Translations under genes and position numbers: made by a program
Assembly (NCBI GenBank): GCA_947503135.1
Contig: CANNCQ010000009.1
Span: 1 to 64,000 of the forward strand
Direction: 5' to 3'
From: an uncultured Aquimarina sp.
Lineage (GTDB): Bacteria > Bacteroidota > Bacteroidia > Flavobacteriales > Flavobacteriaceae
Length of the DNA: 64,000 bases
In this document: positions 23,533-32,589 of the stretch, piece after piece
Numbering within the stretch: the stretch's first letter is position 1
Layout of the letters: each line of letters starts with the position of its first letter
The notes under the pieces: model-generated
What the model saw: the letters and a program-made list of their open reading frames with translations, nothing else
Database searches by the model: none
What the model was told of the DNA's origin: nothing

Positions 23533-24495
23533 TTAAATAAAATAGTTAATAATATACAAATATAAAGGCATCCCTAAAGTAATATTAAAAGGAAAGGTAA
23601 CGGCTAGGGCCATAGGAATGTATAAACTAGGATTTGCTTTAGGGGCGGCCATTTTCATAGCAGCAGGTACGGCAATATATGAAGCACTAGCCGCAAGAAT
23701 AGCAAATAATAGCCTGTTACCAATACCTTCAATAAAATAACCAGATGCTATTGAAACAATACAACCATTAATGATTGGTATGAGTATTGCAAAAGCGATT
23801 ACGAATTTACCTTGCTTGATAAAAGCAGATAATTTTTTTCCGCTAGTGATACCCATATCTAGCAAAAATACAGCTAAAAAACCTTTAAAAATATCTGTTG
23901 TAAAAGGTTTAATTCCTTCGGCTTGTGATTCGCTTGCTAGGAAGCCTATTATTAAACTCCCCATTATTAACAGTACACTACCATTGGTTAATGCATGTTT
24001 TACCACTTTACCCATCGAAATGCTACTTTTTTCTTTATCGTAAATAGAAATAAGTAACAACCCAATCATAATAGATGGTGCTTCCATTAGTGCCATTACA
24101 GCAACCATATGCCCTCCAAAGGGGATTCCTTCCAATTCCATAAAAGAAATGGTAGTAACAAAGGTTACAGCACTTACCGAGCCATAAGCAGCGGCAATAG
24201 CTCCCGAGTTAGCAATAGTTAGTTTTTTCTTTAAAATAAAAAAAGTGTAAACAGGGACAATTGCAGCTAAAAATATACCAAATAATAGGGACCATAAAAT
24301 TTCAAGATTTAACTCGCTATGCGATAGTTCTTGGCCTCCTTTAAAGCCTATTGACATTAATAGATATAACGAAATAAATTTCGCTGAGTTTTCAGGTATT
24401 TTTAAGTCACTTTTTAATTGAACAGCTATAATTCCTAAAAAGAAGAAAAGTAATGCAGGGTTTGATAAGTTATCGAGTAATAAATGAAAATCCAT
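23533..24495 (-). CDS. sbtA: SbtA-type sodium-dependent bicarbonate transporter
   Basis: A 320-residue inner-membrane protein with about ten hydrophobic segments, matching the single-component Na+/HCO3- symporter family. Conserved stretches include FFLGIIAVQLKSDLKIPE near the N-terminus, GSVSAVTFVTTISFMEL, VALMEAPSIMIG and SASYIAVPAAMKMAAPKANP. No sbtB PII-like gene and no carbonic anhydrase gene are adjacent. In a heterotroph bicarbonate may feed carboxylases such as PEP or pyruvate carboxylase. It is preceded by a 77-residue ORF (92 nt) and followed by a LysR gene. Confidence 0.9.
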   Translation of the reverse strand: MDFHLLLDNLSNPALLFFFLGIIAVQLKSDLKIPENSAKFISLYLLMSIGFKGGQELSHSELNLEILWSLLFGIFLAAIVPVYTFFILKKKLTIANSGAIAAAYGSVSAVTFVTTISFMELEGIPFGGHMVAVMALMEAPSIMIGLLLISIYDKEKSSISMGKVVKHALTNGSVLLIMGSLIIGFLASESQAEGIKPFTTDIFKGFLAVFLLDMGITSGKKLSAFIKQGKFVIAFAILIPIINGCIVSIASGYFIEGIGNRLLFAILAASASYIAVPAAMKMAAPKANPSLYIPMALAVTFPFNITLGMPLYLYIINYFI

Positions 24496-24587
24496 TTTTA
24501 AAGATTTAATTAAGTGTTGATTTTTCTTTGGTTTTAATGGTAAGGGGACTGTTTATTTCTGAAAAACAGTATCAGTTCGCTTACCTT

Positions 24588-24821
24588 CTAAAATGCAATA
24601 GCGTTTTGTTGAACTTCTGCAAGTTGGTCAATCCGGTTGCGGTTATGCATATAGGCACCCTCTAAATTTTCTTCGATAATTGAAAGTGTTTTAGTTTTGT
24701 GATGGTTGTTTTTTTTATTCAATAATGTTACCGCTATATCTTTGGCTTCTACAGTGGTAAAAACATCATCAAAAAGATTAATATATTTTGTCTTTTGAGA
24801 ATTTTTGGTAATTTTTTTCAT
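24588..24821 (-). CDS. 77-residue protein of unknown function upstream of sbtA
   Basis: A small, charged, soluble protein (MKKITKNSQKTKYINLFDD, then HHKTKTLSIIEENLEGAYMH and a Q-rich tail). No signal peptide, membrane segment or known motif. It is the first frame of the likely sbtA-lysR transcript and begins about 110 nt from an upstream dyad. It is not related to the SbtB PII-like regulator by any feature I can see. Coding status rests on frame length and position only. Confidence 0.5.
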   Translation of the reverse strand: MKKITKNSQKTKYINLFDDVFTTVEAKDIAVTLLNKKNNHHKTKTLSIIEENLEGAYMHNRNRIDQLAEVQQNAIAF

Positions 24822-24930
24822 AGAATTATGTTATTGAATTTTTGTTTAACAAAACCAATACTTAAATGTTTTGATTGCTTGTTTTTTGAGCTTTAGTTTA
24901 GCTCAAAATAAAAAGTTTTAAATATTCGTA

Positions 24931-24948
24931 TTGCATTGCTTTATGCAA
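24931..24948 (-). promoter_or_regulatory. Candidate LysR-type operator of the sbtA operon
   Basis: TTGCAT-N6-ATGCAA is an 18-bp dyad containing T-N11-A, the LysR box shape, about 110 nt upstream of the first gene. It is the only such dyad in this spacer. Binding by the adjacent LysR protein is inferred from position. Confidence 0.4.
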
Positions 24949-25093
24949 AGGTGAGGTAATACATCTATATATTTTTATTTATATTTATTATCTTAATAAT
25001 AATAAATTTTTATGTTTTTATTTTTTGTACCAGGTAAGTGCTCTTAGTTTTGTAGGAATTGAAAGGTAATTTTATAGAAAAAAAAGCCATAAA

Positions 25094-25119
25094 AAAAGCG
25101 AGCCATTTGGCTCGCTTTT
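25094..25119 (-). terminator. Terminator of mdh
   Basis: AAAAGCGAGCC pairs perfectly with GGCTCGCTTTT around ATTT, flanked by A and T runs, 27 nt after the mdh stop on the minus strand. Confidence 0.88.
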
Positions 25120-25145
25120 ATTTATTCAAAAATTAAATCTAGTTT

Positions 25146-26072
25146 TTATAATTCTAACAATCCGTTAGTTTTACGAACACCTTCCGAGCTTTCTATAAGT
25201 TTAGCTTTTTCAGCATCATTTAAATCAATTTCAACTATTTTTTCAATACCGTTTTTTCCTAAAATAACAGGTACTCCAATTGAAATGTCATTCATTCCGT
25301 ATTCACCATCTAATAAGGCAGAACAAGGAAACATTTTCTTTTGATCACAAGCAATTGCTTGCACCATAGAGGATACAGCAGCACCTGGTGCATACCAAGC
25401 AGAAGTCCCTAGTAAGCCAGTAAGTGTAGCACCACCAACTTTAGTATCTGCTGCTACTTGCTCCAAACGCTCTTCAGTTAAAAATTCAGCAGCTTTTACA
25501 CTGTTACGAGTAGCTAAACGTGTTAAAGGAAGCATTCCTTTATCGCTATGGCCTCCAATCACCATTCCATCAATATCTGAAATAGGAGCCTCTAATGCTT
25601 CAGCTAAGCGGTATTTAAAGCGTGCGCTATCCAAAGCACCACCCATACCAATAATTCTATTTTTAGGTAAATTAGTTGTTTTGTGAACCAAATAAGTCAT
25701 TGTATCCATAGGGTTGCTAACTACGATAATAATGATATTAGGCGAATGCTTAATCAAGTTTTCAGAAACCTGCTTCACAATACCAGCGTTAATTCCTATT
25801 AGCTCTTCACGAGTCATTCCAGGCTTACGAGGAATCCCAGAGGTAATAACAGCAACTTCCGATCCAGCGGTTTTAGAATAATCGTTAGTGCTTCCTTTGA
25901 TTTGAGTGTCAAAATTTAATAAAGACGCCGTTTGCATTAAGTCCATTGCTTTTCCTTCTGCATATCCTTCTTTAATGTCTAAAATAACAACTTCCGAAGC
26001 GAAATTTTTTATCGCAATATATTCTGCACAACTGGCACCTACAGCTCCAGCACCTACAACAGTTACTTTCAT
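25146..26072 (-). CDS. mdh: Malate dehydrogenase (NAD-dependent)
   Basis: Oxidises malate to oxaloacetate in the TCA cycle. It is of the lactate-dehydrogenase-like, bacterial type with 308 residues. The nucleotide motif VVGAGAVGASCAEYIA is followed by the aspartate of VILDIKEG, which favours NAD. GIPRKPGMTREELIGIN is the substrate loop with arginines, VSNPMDTMTYL has the NAD-contacting asparagine, and GMVIGGHSDKGMLPL contains the catalytic histidine. It is monocistronic with its own terminator and is divergent from clpB, with 463 nt between starts. Confidence 0.96.
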   Translation of the reverse strand: MKVTVVGAGAVGASCAEYIAIKNFASEVVILDIKEGYAEGKAMDLMQTASLLNFDTQIKGSTNDYSKTAGSEVAVITSGIPRKPGMTREELIGINAGIVKQVSENLIKHSPNIIIIVVSNPMDTMTYLVHKTTNLPKNRIIGMGGALDSARFKYRLAEALEAPISDIDGMVIGGHSDKGMLPLTRLATRNSVKAAEFLTEERLEQVAADTKVGGATLTGLLGTSAWYAPGAAVSSMVQAIACDQKKMFPCSALLDGEYGMNDISIGVPVILGKNGIEKIVEIDLNDAEKAKLIESSEGVRKTNGLLEL

Positions 26073-26535
26073 TTTTGTATTGATTTATGGTTAAATAATT
26101 GATCGTAAAAATACAAATAATCAAACGTTATTGCTTATATGAATATGAAAATAAAGCATAATAAAAACTAAGATTTTGATAATTTCAATAAGCAAAAAGG
26201 TGCTCTTATTTTTAAAAAGGCAAGTTCTACTATCTGCTATGTCTTTTTTAAGACTAGCTTTTATATAATTAAAGTCATAAAAAGGACGTTTATATATAGG
26301 GCTAAACGCTAAAATTGTTTTGTGTTTTTTTAGTTTTTAAGCTTTGTGAATAAAAGGTATAATTATTTATTAGTTGGATGTTTTAAGAGGGTGCATTCAT
26401 GCAGTTTTGAATATTTAAAGTGACAAAAAGTCATCAAAATAAGATTAAAAAAGGTCATTTTGACATTATTTTTACGTGGCATTGAAATTGACTAGTTGTG
26501 GGTGTAACCAACTCAAGAATTTAAAAATAACGACA
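26073..26535. other. 463-nt divergent spacer of mdh and clpB
   Basis: It carries the minus-strand promoter region of mdh and the plus-strand regulatory region of clpB, including the TGAC/GTCA dyads at 26421-26464. No further gene is seen. A frame with a GTG at 26476 runs into clpB but is probably untranslated leader. Confidence 0.6.
26421..26474 (+). promoter_or_regulatory. Candidate operator/promoter of clpB
   Basis: Two short dyads occur in succession: TGAC-AAAAA-GTCA (26421-26433) and GTCA-TTT-TGAC (26454-26464). Their centres are 32 bp apart. A TATTTTTA (26467-26474), one base from the TAnnTTTG form, abuts the second dyad. Being just upstream of a chaperone gene, this may be a heat-shock control site; the binding protein is unknown. 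Confidence 0.4.
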
Positions 26536-29118
26536 ATGAATTTTAATAATTATACCATAAAGTCTCAAGAAGCTATTCAGCAAGCACAGCAGTTAGCGCA
26601 AAGTATGGGGCATCAGCAAATTGAAAACGAACATATTTATAAAGGAATAACGGAAGTAGATGAAAATGTGCTGCCCTATTTGTTGAAGAAACTAAATGTA
26701 AACCAACAAATACTTTCTCAAATATTAGATAGTACTTTGCAAAGTTTTCCAAAAGTGCAAGGAGGAGAATTGCAGTTAAGTAGACAGGCAAATACAGCGG
26801 TATTGGATGCAAATACTATTGCTAAAAAAATGAATGACGAGTACGTGTCAATAGAACATTTGTTATTAGCAATTTTTGATTCTAAAAGTAAAATTGCTCA
26901 GATTTTAAAGGATCAAGGAGTAACTAAAAAAGCGTTACATGCAGCAATAGAGCAAGTTAGGAATGGAGAAAGAGTAACATCTCAAAGTGCAGAAGACACC
27001 TACCAATCGTTAAATAAATATGCTAAAAATTTAAATGATTTAGCAGAAAGCGGAAAGCTAGATCCAGTAATTGGACGCGACGATGAAATACGACGAGTAC
27101 TTCAAATTTTATCGCGTAGAACAAAAAATAACCCAATGCTTGTAGGAGAGCCTGGGACAGGAAAGACAGCTATAGCTGAAGGTTTAGCGCATCGCATAGT
27201 ATCGGGAGATGTTCCCGAAAATTTAAAAGAAAAAGAGCTTTTTTCTTTAGATATGGGAGCTTTAATTGCAGGGGCTAAATACAAAGGTGAGTTCGAGGAG
27301 CGTTTAAAATCGGTAGTGAAAGAGGTTACTTCAGCTGATGGAAATATTATTTTATTTATCGACGAAATACATACGCTTGTTGGCGCAGGTGGTGGTCAAG
27401 GGGCTATGGATGCAGCCAATATTCTAAAGCCAGCATTAGCCAGGGGAGAGCTTAGGGCTATTGGAGCAACTACACTAGATGAATATCAAAAATATTTTGA
27501 AAAAGATAAGGCCTTAGAGCGTCGCTTTCAAAAAGTAATTGTAGATGAGCCAGATACCGAAAGTGCCATTTCTATTTTGAGAGGAATAAAAGATAAATAC
27601 GAAACACATCATAAAGTCCGCATATTAGATGAAGCTATAATTGCAGCAGTAGAGCTCTCTCAGCGCTATATTTCTAATAGATTTTTGCCAGACAAGGCAA
27701 TTGATTTAATGGATGAAGCGGCCTCTAAACTACGAATGGAAATTAACTCCAAACCCTTAGAATTGGATGTCCTTGATCGCAAAATTATGCAGCTCGAAAT
27801 TGAAATAGAAGCTATAAAACGAGAAAACGATATTGATAAGCTAAAAGGATTAAATATAGAGTTGGCAAATTTAAAAGAAGAACGTAATGAAATATTTAGT
27901 AAGTGGAGTAGCGAAAAAGAAGTGGTCGATAGTATTCAAAAATACAAGCAGCAAATTGAAGAGCATAATCTAGAAGCAGACCGAGCAGAACGAAATGGGG
28001 ACTACGGTAAAGTGGCCGAGTTGCGTTATGGTAAAATTAAAGAAATACAAGAGCAACTCGAAAAACTCGAAGCGGCTTCAGCTTCAAAAGGCGAAACTTC
28101 GTTAATTAAAGAAGAAGTAACTAATGAGGATATTGCTGAGGTCGTAGCAAAGTGGACAGGAATTCCGGTAACTAAAATGTTACAAAGTGACCGTGAAAAG
28201 CTGTTAAGATTAGAGGAGGAATTGCATAACCAAGTTGTAGGTCAGCATAATGCTATAACAGCGGTGAGTGATGCTATTCGTAGGAGTAGAGCAGGGCTTC
28301 AAAGCGCTAATAGACCAATAGGATCCTTTTTGTTTTTAGGAACCACAGGGGTTGGTAAAACAGAATTAGCAAAAGCATTAGCTAATTATTTGTTTAATGA
28401 CGAAACAGCGATGACGCGGATAGATATGAGTGAATATCAAGAGCGCCATTCGGTAAGTAGGTTGGTAGGAGCGCCTCCTGGATATGTGGGTTATGACGAG
28501 GGGGGACAGTTAACCGAGGCTGTTCGCAGAAAACCGTATTCGGTAGTATTGTTAGATGAAATTGAAAAAGCACACCCTGATACTTTTAATATTTTACTTC
28601 AGGTTTTGGATGAAGGAAGGTTAACGGATAGCAAAGGGCGTACTTCAGATTTTAGGAATACTATTGTGATAATGACGTCCAACATGGGGAGCGAAATTAT
28701 AAAAGATAAGTTTGCAACTGAAGAAAACCCTGAAGCAGCAGCAGAAATAGCTAAAGACGAAGTGTTAGGAGTTTTAAAACAAGTGTTACGTCCCGAATTT
28801 TTAAATCGAATAGATGATATTGTAATGTTTAGTCCGTTAAATCAGATTGATATTAAGCAAATTGTGGATATTCAATTAAAAGGATTGTCAAAAATGTTAG
28901 CTAAACAAAATATAACTATTGATGCTACAGAAGAAGCAAAAATATTGTTGTCAGAAAAAGGTTTTGATCCTGAATTTGGTGCGCGTCCAGTGAAAAGGAC
29001 GATTCAGAAAATGATAATTAATTCGTTGTCTAAAAGGATATTAGCAAGTGAAGTTAAGGTAGATAGTGTGATTTTAGTAGATGCTTTTAATGATGAAATC
29101 GTATTTAGAAATAATTAA
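26536..29118 (+). CDS. clpB: ClpB disaggregase
   Basis: AAA+ unfoldase that works with DnaK to dissolve protein aggregates. The protein has 860 residues from the ATG at 26536. The N-domain covers about 1-145. NBD1 holds Walker A GEPGTGKT and Walker B ILFIDEIHTL. The coiled middle domain (about 390-520) is full length, which distinguishes ClpB from ClpA/ClpC. NBD2 holds GTTGVGKT and VVLLDEIEKAHPD. The C-terminus has GFDPEFGARPVKRTIQ. I reject an in-frame GTG 60 nt upstream because family members begin with MNFNNYTIKSQEA-like sequence. It is monocistronic with its own terminator and regulatory dyads. Confidence 0.96.
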   Translation: MNFNNYTIKSQEAIQQAQQLAQSMGHQQIENEHIYKGITEVDENVLPYLLKKLNVNQQILSQILDSTLQSFPKVQGGELQLSRQANTAVLDANTIAKKMNDEYVSIEHLLLAIFDSKSKIAQILKDQGVTKKALHAAIEQVRNGERVTSQSAEDTYQSLNKYAKNLNDLAESGKLDPVIGRDDEIRRVLQILSRRTKNNPMLVGEPGTGKTAIAEGLAHRIVSGDVPENLKEKELFSLDMGALIAGAKYKGEFEERLKSVVKEVTSADGNIILFIDEIHTLVGAGGGQGAMDAANILKPALARGELRAIGATTLDEYQKYFEKDKALERRFQKVIVDEPDTESAISILRGIKDKYETHHKVRILDEAIIAAVELSQRYISNRFLPDKAIDLMDEAASKLRMEINSKPLELDVLDRKIMQLEIEIEAIKRENDIDKLKGLNIELANLKEERNEIFSKWSSEKEVVDSIQKYKQQIEEHNLEADRAERNGDYGKVAELRYGKIKEIQEQLEKLEAASASKGETSLIKEEVTNEDIAEVVAKWTGIPVTKMLQSDREKLLRLEEELHNQVVGQHNAITAVSDAIRRSRAGLQSANRPIGSFLFLGTTGVGKTELAKALANYLFNDETAMTRIDMSEYQERHSVSRLVGAPPGYVGYDEGGQLTEAVRRKPYSVVLLDEIEKAHPDTFNILLQVLDEGRLTDSKGRTSDFRNTIVIMTSNMGSEIIKDKFATEENPEAAAEIAKDEVLGVLKQVLRPEFLNRIDDIVMFSPLNQIDIKQIVDIQLKGLSKMLAKQNITIDATEEAKILLSEKGFDPEFGARPVKRTIQKMIINSLSKRILASEVKVDSVILVDAFNDEIVFRNN

Positions 29119-29162
29119 CATAGCTTATTCATAATTAGAATCTCAACATTGATTAGCTTAAG

Positions 29163-29198
29163 AACACCCGTTGGTTTACATCTTCGGGTGTTTTTTTT
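29163..29198 (+). terminator. Terminator of clpB
   Basis: AACACCCG pairs with CGGGTGTT across a 14-nt loop and is followed by a T run, 45 nt after the clpB stop. Confidence 0.75.
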
Positions 29199-29317
29199 AT
29201 AATTTTAGTTAAATTTCGAAAATTATCAGTGAAAACTAATCAGTTTTGGGTACTTTAGGGTTGTTAGGGGTTATTTTATTTTAGTAATTCTTAAACACCC
29301 CAAATTATAATGGTTTA

Positions 29318-32300
29318 ATGAATTTTGTAGTGTTTATAAGATTAGTATTTATACTATTTGCCAGTGTATATGTGCATGGTCAAATTGATGTAAATGAAAT
29401 TTCTTTTCAAAAAGTTTTAGGTGAAATATCAGAAAGCTCAATTACTGATATAATGGAAGATAGTAACGGTTTCTTGTGGATTGGAACTGCTAATGGGATT
29501 CTAAAATATGATGGTAGCTCTTTTCAGAGTTTTGATGCTTATTATAATAATAGTCAGGTAAATAATTTTGTTAGTAAAATATACGAAGGTGATTCAGGGA
29601 TTTTATATGTAGGTACTTATAATGGTTTGAACTATTATGACAACACTTTAGGAGTTTTAAAACGCTATCCTTTTAAAGGAGAAAGTCAATTTATAAATAA
29701 AACAGATATCAATTCTTTGTTGGAGACAAAGAATCATTTATGGATTGGGACTACTAGAAATGGACTTTTTAGATATAATTTAAGCACAGGAAAAATCAAG
29801 CGTCTTTTTTATAATGCTAAAGATGCTGATTATGGAAATGTTTTGAGTCTAAGTAGTTACGGGGATAGTCATTTTGTAGTTATTAATAGAAATGCGGCCT
29901 ACATTATTGATCAAGACATGGCTGTAGTAAGTTCAGTGAAGCTTAGCTATATTAAATCAGTAAAACAGGTTAGTTCAAATCAATTTTTGCTAGGATCATT
30001 TGATGGTTTTTTTAGTGAGCTTAAAATAGGAGTGAATTTTAAGATAAATAAACAAAATAGCCGTAAAATAACAGATTATAGAATATCAGCTTTAGAGAAA
30101 GATCCTTCGGGTAACATTTGGATAGCTTCTGAAAATGGAGGAGTCTTCATTCTTTCTAGAAAAAATAAAGCAACGATTCATTTGCAAAATACATCGGAAG
30201 ATCCAGATGTGCTGCCTAATAATTCAATATGGTCTATTTATAAAGCTAATAACGGAGTTATGTGGCTTGGTAGTTTTAAAAGAGGATTAAGCTTTTATGA
30301 TAAAGAGTATCTTAAGTTTAAACATGAAAAGAAAGCGAAGCCAATAAAATCTTCTTTAAGCAATAACATAGCAACCTGTTTTTTGGAAGATGAAAATAAA
30401 AATATTTGGATAGGAACCGATGGAGGAGGGCTTAATTATTGGGACCGGAATAAAAAAACGTATACACACTATTCTTTAGATAACGGGAAGCTTAATACAA
30501 ATGTCGTGCTTTCAATAGTTAGAAATGATAATGAACTGTGGATAGCTAGTTGGGCAAATGGCATTACTATTTTTGATATAGAGACCAAGAAATACAGGGT
30601 TTTGGATGTTGAAAACTCATCGTTGTCTTCAAAATTTTTAGAGAATTTGCTTAAAGATAGTCAAGGAAATATTTGGATAGCTACTTTTCGAGGAGGACTA
30701 CATCGGTACAATGTAACAACAAACACCCTTGAAAAGATAGATTTGGTTATGGATAACAGAATATTAAATCCATCCCAAGTGTTAACTATTTTTGAAGATA
30801 ATATGGGTAATATTTGGCTTGGTAGCCATGGCGACGGTGTAATTCGGTTAAAGAAAAAAAATGGTACTTGGAAAGTAGTTAATCAATATAGGGTTACAGG
30901 CGAGAAAGGTATAGGAATTTCAAATGATTTTGTAAATGATATTCATCAAGATAAAAAAGGTTCGTTGTGGGTAGGTACAGACTCTGGCTTAAATAAATAT
31001 GACCCTAAAAGCAATTCATTTATCAGAATTGAGGAGCCTAAAGAGTTTAGAAGTGTATCAATTGAATCGATTGAACATGATGAAAAAGGAGAGTTGTGGT
31101 TGGGTACAAATAAGGGATTAAAAAGGTATAACCCTTCTAGTAATGAGTTAACTTCATACAATGTTAGTGACGGAGTTCAGGGGGCTAATTTTAATTCTAA
31201 TTCGTCTTATATGTTAAGTTCAAAAGAATTGGTTTTTGGAGGGAGTAACGGGTTTAATATTTTCTATCCTAATAAAATCAAGAAAAGAAAAGATAAGCCA
31301 CAATTGTATATATCAAAGCTTAAAATTCAAAATAAAGAAGTGTATCCTAATGATGAATTTAGGGTGTTAAAGAAAACTATTAGCAAAACCGATACGTTGA
31401 CGTTAAATTATACTCACAATGTTATTAATTTTGAGTTCACGACAATAACTTACAGGAATCCGCAAAAGGTAAGCTATGCTTATTTTTTAGAAGGTTTTGA
31501 CGATGATTGGAATTACGTAGGAAATAAAAATGATGTTACTTATACCAATTTAGATTCAGGTAAATATAAGTTGCATGTAAAGTCTACCAATTCTGATGGA
31601 TTGTGGGTTGGCAACGAAAAAATACTTTTCTTAGAAATTATACCACCTTTTTGGCAAACGATTTGGTTTAAAACGCTAATGATAAGTTTGCTTTTGATTG
31701 TGAGCTATTTAATTTATTATTCAAGGACTAGAAATGTATTGCGGAATCAAAAAAAATTAAAAAAAGAAATAGCATTAAGGACTAAAGAGCTGCAATTTCA
31801 GAAAAATAAATTGATGGCTGTAGCGGACGAACTATCTACTAAAAACGAAGAAATCCAGCGATTTGCGTTTTCTGTTTCTCATGATTTGAAAAGCCCTTTG
31901 AGTAATATTAGAACAATCACCGAGCTTATTCAAATGGAATTTTCAGAAAAAGATTTGCCTTTTATTGAAAAGTATATGGAAATGATTGATGTTTCCTGTG
32001 AAACGATGACGGATTTAATTGCCGATATTACTAGAGTAGCAAGAATAGGTGAGATAAAAAATAATAAAGAAATATTGGACACTAACCGGATAGTTAAATT
32101 GTCTAAAGTAATGATTAATACAAAGTTTGAAGAGCAAAATGTAGCACTTATAATTAAAGAGTCTTTACCTAATATTTATGCAGACCGAAACCGTATCATT
32201 CAAGTTTTTTCTAACTTATTTGATAATTCTATAAAATATATGGGGCATCAAAAAAATCCGACTATAGAAATTAAATTTGAGGAAAATAAAGAAGCCGTAA

Positions 32301-32512
32301 CCTTCTTTATTTCTGATAATGGTTCGGGTATTGATAGGGAATCTTTAAAAAAGCTTTTTTCTCCTTTTGAGCGTTTCCATTCAGGAACAAAAGGAACGGG
32401 TTTGGGTTTGTATATGATTAAGCAAATTATAAATTCTCATGGGGGTACCATCTCAGCAACTTCAGAAGGGAGATATAAGGGAGCTACATTTATTGTAACC
32501 ATTCCTAAATAG
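29318..32512 (+). CDS. Two-component propeller sensor histidine kinase (no receiver or HTH)
   Basis: A 1064-residue membrane sensor. Signal peptide 1-22; then about 14 Reg_prop beta-propeller repeats (recurrent WIGT, WLGT or WVGT motifs with GLxxYD ends) to about residue 640; a Y_Y_Y domain at about 690-765; one membrane helix at about 783-803; a short coiled linker; HisKA with the phosphorylated His855 in FSVSHDLKSPLSNIR; and a HATPase with N-box VFSNLFDNSIKY, DNGSGI and GTGLGL. The form is that of hybrid two-component systems that sense glycan fragments, but the receiver and AraC-type domains are missing. No response regulator gene is beside it. The partner and ligand are unknown. Confidence 0.92.
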   Translation: MNFVVFIRLVFILFASVYVHGQIDVNEISFQKVLGEISESSITDIMEDSNGFLWIGTANGILKYDGSSFQSFDAYYNNSQVNNFVSKIYEGDSGILYVGTYNGLNYYDNTLGVLKRYPFKGESQFINKTDINSLLETKNHLWIGTTRNGLFRYNLSTGKIKRLFYNAKDADYGNVLSLSSYGDSHFVVINRNAAYIIDQDMAVVSSVKLSYIKSVKQVSSNQFLLGSFDGFFSELKIGVNFKINKQNSRKITDYRISALEKDPSGNIWIASENGGVFILSRKNKATIHLQNTSEDPDVLPNNSIWSIYKANNGVMWLGSFKRGLSFYDKEYLKFKHEKKAKPIKSSLSNNIATCFLEDENKNIWIGTDGGGLNYWDRNKKTYTHYSLDNGKLNTNVVLSIVRNDNELWIASWANGITIFDIETKKYRVLDVENSSLSSKFLENLLKDSQGNIWIATFRGGLHRYNVTTNTLEKIDLVMDNRILNPSQVLTIFEDNMGNIWLGSHGDGVIRLKKKNGTWKVVNQYRVTGEKGIGISNDFVNDIHQDKKGSLWVGTDSGLNKYDPKSNSFIRIEEPKEFRSVSIESIEHDEKGELWLGTNKGLKRYNPSSNELTSYNVSDGVQGANFNSNSSYMLSSKELVFGGSNGFNIFYPNKIKKRKDKPQLYISKLKIQNKEVYPNDEFRVLKKTISKTDTLTLNYTHNVINFEFTTITYRNPQKVSYAYFLEGFDDDWNYVGNKNDVTYTNLDSGKYKLHVKSTNSDGLWVGNEKILFLEIIPPFWQTIWFKTLMISLLLIVSYLIYYSRTRNVLRNQKKLKKEIALRTKELQFQKNKLMAVADELSTKNEEIQRFAFSVSHDLKSPLSNIRTITELIQMEFSEKDLPFIEKYMEMIDVSCETMTDLIADITRVARIGEIKNNKEILDTNRIVKLSKVMINTKFEEQNVALIIKESLPNIYADRNRIIQVFSNLFDNSIKYMGHQKNPTIEIKFEENKEAVTFFISDNGSGIDRESLKKLFSPFERFHSGTKGTGLGLYMIKQIINSHGGTISATSEGRYKGATFIVTIPK

Positions 32513-32589
32513 GTTATTGAAAACGCTAACAAAGCAAAATATGTTTTCGGGTCTTAAAATTTTAAAAAATTACTACTTTTACTCATGTT

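Larger units (their letters stand above)
24822..25145. other. 324-nt region upstream of the sbtA operon
   Basis: It contains three structures: a 9-bp hairpin TTTTGAGCT/AGCTCAAAA (24884-24908), the dyad at 24931-24948, and the mdh terminator at 25094-25119. Otherwise it is very AT-rich and I see no gene in it. Confidence 0.6.

Noticed and set aside
26476-26535. 20-residue N-terminal extension of ClpB from GTG
   Set aside because: No ClpB has such an extension, and the sequence looks like a leader; ATG at 26536 is used.
29318-32512. Full hybrid two-component (HTCS) regulator
   Set aside because: The protein ends directly after the ATPase domain; no receiver or AraC helix-turn-helix follows in any frame.
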